NCBI GenBank assembly: GCA_900555345.1
Contig: USKS01000089.1
Coordinates: forward strand, 1 to 6,443
From: an uncultured Eubacteriales bacterium
GTDB taxonomy: Bacteria > Bacillota_A > Clostridia > Oscillospirales > CAG-272
Length of the DNA stretch: 6,443 bases
Direction of reading: 5' to 3'
Positions 5,513 through 6,443 of the stretch are shown here, piece by piece (within the stretch, counting starts at the first letter, position 1; every line of letters starts with the position of its first letter). The position numbers and the translations under genes are program-made. The notes beneath the pieces are model-generated. The model saw only the letters and a program-made list of their open reading frames with translations, had not been told where the DNA came from and did not search any database.

Positions 5513-6241
5513 ATGAGAATGAGAAAAAAACGCAGAGGAGAAGAGAGACTTCGTGCTCTCAGTGCTCTGTTTCTGACAGAGGACGACTGTAAAAATCCCG
5601 AGACGGCGTTTTACGCCGACCTGCCTCTGCGCCTTGAGATAGGCTGCGGCAAGGGCGAATTTGTAAGAAAACTGTCGCGGCGTGACGACGGATACAACTA
5701 TGTGGCGCTTGAGCGCGTGAGCGACGTTATCGTCGTCGCGGCTGAAAAGTATGCGGAGGACCGCGGTCTCGGCTGCCTTGACTACCACGGCGGCTGGCGC
5801 GCGCCCGACGGTACCGTATATGACGGCGTTCGCTGGGAGATCCCCATGGAGGAGCGCGGAAACGTCCGCTTTCTCGCCTGCGACGCCGCAAGGCTTGACG
5901 AGCTGTTTGCGCCGGAGAGCTTTGCAGATATATACGCGAACTTCAGCGATCCGTGGACGAAAAACGGATATACCGCCCGCAGGCTCACCCATCCCGACTT
6001 TCTGCACCGTTACGCGCGGCTTCTGAAGCAGGGAGGAAGTTTTACATTCAAGACCGACAACGACGAGCTTTTTGACTTTTCCCTTGAGGCGGCGCAGAAA
6101 GAAACGGTATTCGATGTGAGCTTCGTCAGCCGCGATCTGCACGCGAGCGAGCGTGCCGCGGACAATATAGTAACCGAGTACGAGCGCAACTTTTCATCAA
6201 AGGGCGTTCCCATAAAGTGTTTTGAGCTTATAAGAAAATAG
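5513..6241 (+). CDS. trmB: tRNA (guanine-N7)-methyltransferase TrmB
   Basis: A 242-residue SAM-dependent enzyme that methylates N7 of guanine 46 in the variable loop of tRNA, in the cytoplasm. MRMRKK at the N-terminus is typical of Bacillota TrmB and supports the ATG at 5513, with CAGGA 11 bases upstream. LEIGCGKGEF (41-50) is the SAM-binding glycine motif, NFSDPW (143-148) carries the catalytic-region aspartate, FKTDN (179-183) and TEYE (221-224) are the conserved late motifs. Two oddities stand out. About 28 extra residues lie between the helix ending near 84 and NVRFLACDA (117-125), where Bacillus subtilis TrmB has a short turn. The usual DPWPKxRHxKRRLT reads DPWTKNGYTARRLT. It is probably co-transcribed with the next gene, nine bases on. 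Confidence 0.95.
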   Translation: MRMRKKRRGEERLRALSALFLTEDDCKNPETAFYADLPLRLEIGCGKGEFVRKLSRRDDGYNYVALERVSDVIVVAAEKYAEDRGLGCLDYHGGWRAPDGTVYDGVRWEIPMEERGNVRFLACDAARLDELFAPESFADIYANFSDPWTKNGYTARRLTHPDFLHRYARLLKQGGSFTFKTDNDELFDFSLEAAQKETVFDVSFVSRDLHASERAADNIVTEYERNFSSKGVPIKCFELIRK

Positions 6242-6250
6242 GAGACGGCA

Positions 6251-6443
6251 ATGAAACTGTTTATAGCATCCGACATACACGGTTCGGCATACTGGTGCGA
6301 AAAAATGCTGAAAGCCTTTGAAGAAAGCGGCGCGGACACGGCGCTGCTTCTCGGCGATCTGCTGTATCACGGCCCGCGCAACGACCTGCCCGAGGGCTAT
6401 GCGCCGAAGGAGGTCATCGCCCTGCTGCAGGAGCGGCAGGCCG
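6251..6443 (+). CDS. yfcE: YfcE-type phosphodiesterase, partial (3' end beyond window)
   Basis: The first 64 residues of a calcineurin-like metallophosphoesterase, cut by the window edge. MKLFIASDIHGS contains the D-x-H metal motif (D8, H10), and LLLGDLLYHGPRN contains the second metal motif (G35, D36). GPRNDLPEGYAP (41-52) is almost identical to the matching stretch of Escherichia coli YfcE, a manganese-dependent enzyme active on phosphodiester substrates in vitro, whose physiological substrate is unclear. The ATG is preceded by AGGAG at 6240-6244, overlapping the trmB stop and six bases from the start. The remaining metal ligands (GNH and later histidines) cannot be seen here. Confidence 0.93.
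   Translation, partial: MKLFIASDIHGSAYWCEKMLKAFEESGADTALLLGDLLYHGPRNDLPEGYAPKEVIALLQERQA

Noticed and set aside
5486..6142. A 218-codon open frame on the minus strand opposite trmB
   Set aside because: TrmB on the other strand has all the family motifs, while this frame has no recognisable domain and no good ribosome binding site.

Overview
The window looks like chromosomal DNA of a moderately GC-rich member of the Bacillota, most likely class Clostridia (Oscillospirales or a similar gut lineage). I infer this from protein families rather than from a marker gene. There is a HAAS/DUF1700-like membrane protein next to a DUF4097-like protein, a four-cysteine TSCPD protein of the TIGR03905 type, a TrmB starting with the Bacillota-style MRMR, and AAGGAGG-type ribosome binding sites.

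Layout. Positions 1-517 have no convincing gene. They are more AT-rich and carry at least six strong inverted repeats. The four nearest the first gene (335-514) lie in the 3' untranslated region of the minus-strand operon, and the 335-362 palindrome is the likely terminator. From 518 to 5401 four genes lie head to tail on the minus strand. In transcription order they are: a HAAS-like multi-pass membrane protein with a long disordered linker (TTG start), a single-pass DUF4097-like beta-repeat protein (GTG start in a GTGA overlap), an 88-residue TSCPD protein, and, after an 86-base gap with two hairpins, a cytoplasmic family 31 glycoside hydrolase. From 5402 to 5512 a short divergent region serves both directions. 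From 5513 to the right edge, trmB (tRNA m7G46 methyltransferase) is followed closely by yfcE (phosphodiesterase), which the window cuts.

How the genes may work together. HAAS and DUF4097 proteins often occur together, usually with a PadR-type regulator, and are thought to act in envelope sensing. No PadR gene is in this window: upstream of the HAAS gene comes trmB, divergently. The TSCPD and GH31 genes may be passengers or may link the envelope module to sugar metabolism; the sequence does not decide. The rightward pair trmB-yfcE is housekeeping.

The best second-look items are the far-upstream Shine-Dalgarno plus hairpin before the GH31 gene, a repeated T-[V/I]-x-x-x-S-P motif in the HAAS protein linker, a predicted multi-helix junction at the GH31 stop codon, an atypical -1 subsite motif in the GH31 enzyme, and an insertion plus altered signature in TrmB.
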